This document shows positions 6,131 to 7,835 of a stretch of DNA of 7,835 bases, one piece after another. Numbering within the stretch: the first letter of the stretch is position 1; every line of letters begins with the position of its first letter. Under the pieces are notes generated by a model. The model saw only the letters and a program-made list of their open reading frames with translations, searched no databases and had not been told where the DNA came from. Source of the DNA: an uncultured Methylobacteriaceae bacterium. GTDB lineage: Bacteria; Pseudomonadota; Alphaproteobacteria; Rhizobiales; Beijerinckiaceae. Made by a program: the position numbers and the translations under genes. The DNA is taken from assembly GCA_937872715.1 (NCBI GenBank), contig CALMTJ010000291.1, positions 4,020-11,854 of the forward strand, read 5' to 3'.

Positions 6131-7141
6131 ATGGATCTCGACCTCCCCCTCGTCTGGGCCGGCCTGATCGCCGCGGCGGTGTTCCTCTACGTGTGCATGG
6201 ACGGGTTCGACCTCGGCATCGGCATCATGTTCCCGTTCGTGCACGGGCGGGGGGAGCGCGACGTGATGGTGAACTCGGTCGCCCCCGTCTGGGACGGAAA
6301 CGAGACCTGGCTCGTCCTCGGCGGAGGCGGGCTGCTGGCCGTGTTCCCGCTCGCCTACGCGACCATCCTGCCGGCGCTGTACATGCCGCTCGTCCTGATG
6401 CTGCTGGCGCTGATCTTCCGGGGCGTCGCCTTCGAGATGCGCTTCCGGATGGAGACGGAACGGGCGCGGCGCTTCTGGGACCGGTCCTTCTCGGGAGGCA
6501 GCATCGCGGCCGCGCTCTGCCAGGGGCTCTGCCTCGGCGCCTTCGTCCAGGGCATCCGGGTGGAGGGCCGCGCCTATGCGGGCGGCTGGTGGGACTGGCT
6601 GACGCCGTTCAGCATGGCGACGTCGCTCGCCCTCGTCGTCGGCTACGGGCTCCTCGGGGCGTGCTGGCTCATCTGGAAGACGGAGGGAGAGCTGCAATGG
6701 AGGTTCCGGCGCCTCGCCGGCCCTTTGGGGCTCTTCACGCTCGGCGCCATCGCGGCGATCTCGCTCGCCATGGTGGTGCTGAGCGAGCCGTTCCGGACGC
6801 GCTGGTTCAGCCTGCCGAACATGATCTACGCGGCGCCCGTGCCGCTCCTCGTGCTCGCCCTCGCCTGGCGCTTCCGCAAGGCGTTGCACGAGGAGGAGGA
6901 TGCGGCGCCTTTCCTGTGCGCGCTCGGCTTCTTCTTTCTGTCCTATGTCGGACTCGGCATCAGCATGTGGCCGCACATCGTGCCGCCGGCGATCACCATC
7001 TGGGACGCGGCCGCGCCGCCCTCGACCCAGCTCTTCCTCCTCGTCGGCGCCTCCGTGCTGGTGCCGCTGATCCTCCTCTATACCGGCTACGTGTACTGGC
7101 TGTTCCGCGGCAAGGTCACGGCCGACACGGGATACCACTGA
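6131..7141 (+). CDS. cioB: Cytochrome bd-type quinol oxidase subunit II
   Basis: Second integral-membrane subunit of the bd oxidase, packing against CioA to form the heterodimer. 336 residues, as usual for CydB/CioB. It starts with ATG four bases after the cioA stop; GGCGGAG overlaps the end of cioA and serves as Shine-Dalgarno, so the genes are translated together. Seen: N-terminal segment with the family signature MDGFDLGIG (residues 23-31, Asp24 and Asp27), NSVAPVWDGNETWLVLGGG with Trp54 and Asp55, Phe-Arg-Gly-Val-Ala-Phe-Glu after the third segment, and repeated hydrophobic helices (about eight) through LLYTGYVYWLFRG near the C-terminus. The gene is intact, with no frame disruption. No cydDC transporter genes are adjacent, as is common for CIO-type operons. 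Confidence 0.95.
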   Translation: MDLDLPLVWAGLIAAAVFLYVCMDGFDLGIGIMFPFVHGRGERDVMVNSVAPVWDGNETWLVLGGGGLLAVFPLAYATILPALYMPLVLMLLALIFRGVAFEMRFRMETERARRFWDRSFSGGSIAAALCQGLCLGAFVQGIRVEGRAYAGGWWDWLTPFSMATSLALVVGYGLLGACWLIWKTEGELQWRFRRLAGPLGLFTLGAIAAISLAMVVLSEPFRTRWFSLPNMIYAAPVPLLVLALAWRFRKALHEEEDAAPFLCALGFFFLSYVGLGISMWPHIVPPAITIWDAAAPPSTQLFLLVGASVLVPLILLYTGYVYWLFRGKVTADTGYH

Positions 7142-7145
7142 TCCC

Positions 7146-7244
7146 ATGCTGCGGCGGCTCGGCTGGTTCGTGGCGCTCTGGGCGGCCGGCGTGCTGAGCG
7201 TCGGTGCGGCCGGGCTCGTCATCAGGACGGTGCTGAAGGGCTGA
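7146..7244 (+). CDS. 32-residue DUF2474 / CydX-like small subunit of the bd oxidase
   Basis: Tiny gene directly behind cioB with a 4-base gap, reading MLRRLGWFVALWAAG and then VLSVGAAGLVIRTVLKG to a TGA at 7242-7244. It has a basic N-terminus, one membrane helix with two tryptophans (W7, W12) and a basic end. This fits the DUF2474 family of peptides found after cioB/cydB, which are functionally comparable to CydX/AppX, the third subunits that stabilise the heme site of bd oxidases. The gene is short enough to be missed by length filters. Position, composition and codon pattern all support it; a role as an actual subunit is inference from its relatives. No separate Shine-Dalgarno stands out; translation is probably coupled to cioB. 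Confidence 0.82.
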   Translation: MLRRLGWFVALWAAGVLSVGAAGLVIRTVLKG

Positions 7245-7285
7245 ACGCGCTGGCCCGGACGGCCGGAACATGGCATCGCTCCCCA

Positions 7286-7835
7286 ATGGCGCAGCCTCCC
7301 CCCTCGCCCCCGCCGGCCCGCTCCGGGGCCGACAACCTCCTCACCGCGGCGGCCGTGCGGGAGCGCGCGGCCGACATGATGCGCCTCGCCGAGGCCGACC
7401 GGCTGCATCACCTCGCGCTCGATCTCGGCCGGCTCGACGCCTGCGCCGGCGAGGTGGTCAGGACGATCCGGGCCGCGCATCCGACGCTCGACATCCCGTT
7501 CCACGCGCGCTGGCGGCATTTCACGGCCGGCGGCCTCGACCGTTGGGGAACGCTGGCCGAAGCTCAGCCCTTCGCCGACCCGCGGGAGCGGGCCCGGGCG
7601 GCGTTCGACCTCGCGATCGTATCCGTGCTCCTCGACGCGGGGGCTGGCCCGGCCTGGCGCTACGAGGAGGGCCGCACGGGCGAGACCTTCGCCCGCTCGG
7701 AGGGGCTCGCCGTCGCGAGTTTCGACATGTTCATCGGCGGCGCCTTTTCCGGCCGGATGACGGAGCCGTTCCGGGCCGATGGCGGCGCGCTGGCGGCCCT
7801 GTCGGTGCTGGAGCTCGGGCGCGGCATGCAGGCCG
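7286..7835 (+). CDS. DUF1688 / URC4 (Urg3) family protein, 5' part, runs off right edge
   Basis: N-terminal 183 residues of a DUF1688 protein. The family includes URC4 of yeasts and Urg3 of fission yeast, needed for the URC uracil-catabolism route; the biochemical reaction is not settled as far as I know. Seen: AAVRERAADMMRLAEADRL, then LDLGRLD, LDIPFHARWRHFTAGGLDRW (about residues 69-88), RARAAFDLAIVSVLLDAGAGPAWRY-type core (about 103-127) and TGETFARSEGLAVASFDMF, all characteristic of the family. ATG at 7286 is the first in-frame start, 41 bases after the small oxidase peptide; the first 14 residues are proline-rich and no Shine-Dalgarno is clear, so a GTG at 7343, just before the VRER segment, is an alternative. 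Frame is open to the window end. It could be co-transcribed with cioAB or have its own promoter. Confidence 0.85.
   Translation, partial: MAQPPPSPPPARSGADNLLTAAAVRERAADMMRLAEADRLHHLALDLGRLDACAGEVVRTIRAAHPTLDIPFHARWRHFTAGGLDRWGTLAEAQPFADPRERARAAFDLAIVSVLLDAGAGPAWRYEEGRTGETFARSEGLAVASFDMFIGGAFSGRMTEPFRADGGALAALSVLELGRGMQA

Noticed and set aside
7270..7272. ATG at 7270 as start of the last gene
   Set aside because: It is in a different frame from the conserved DUF1688 sequence, and its translation is Pro/Arg/Gly-rich without family similarity.
6065..7519. Long open frame of 484 codons on the minus strand opposite cioB and the URC4-like gene
   Set aside because: It covers three well-supported genes in antisense and encodes a low-complexity Arg/Glu/Pro/His-rich product. 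A high-GC artefact.

Overview
The window is a GC-rich stretch (estimated by eye at close to 70% G+C) of an alphaproteobacterial chromosome. The gene repertoire and protein style (EmrAB-type efflux pair, CGFS glutaredoxin, CioAB-type bd oxidase with a tiny third subunit, URC4-like protein) point to the Hyphomicrobiales, most plausibly a Methylobacterium-like organism. The genus is inference from protein style, not from a marker gene.

Left part (1-2173, minus strand). A two-gene tripartite-efflux operon reads leftwards: an EmrA/HlyD-type membrane fusion protein (887-2173), then an EmrB/QacA-type DHA2 permease that starts in a 4-base GTGA overlap (from 890). The permease is normal for about 248 residues (seven membrane segments). 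The same reading frame then changes into what looks like the middle of a GT4-family glycosyltransferase, which runs off the left edge. This transporter-to-glycosyltransferase junction near base 140 is the most unusual thing here. It is either a real deletion or rearrangement fusion, or an assembly chimera.

Centre (2174-4534). A 229-base divergent spacer holds a perfect 7+2+7 palindrome next to the efflux start, a candidate repressor operator, and a double GGCCGGCC hairpin. Reading right are grxD (monothiol glutaredoxin, iron-sulfur cluster trafficking), rmlA (glucose-1-phosphate thymidylyltransferase, without rmlB/C/D) and an exported metallo-beta-lactamase-fold protein with an altered metal motif. 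A GC-rich hairpin sits just before the rmlA start.

Right part (4693-7835). A compact respiratory operon follows: cioA, cioB (4-base gap) and a 32-residue DUF2474/CydX-like membrane peptide (4-base gap), together encoding a cyanide-insensitive-type cytochrome bd quinol oxidase. After 41 bases comes the 5' part of a DUF1688 / URC4 (Urg3) family gene, tied by homology to fungal-type uracil catabolism, which runs off the right edge.

No tRNA, rRNA, CRISPR array, insertion sequence or integrase was seen. Apart from the junction near base 140, the window looks like ordinary chromosomal housekeeping and accessory sequence.
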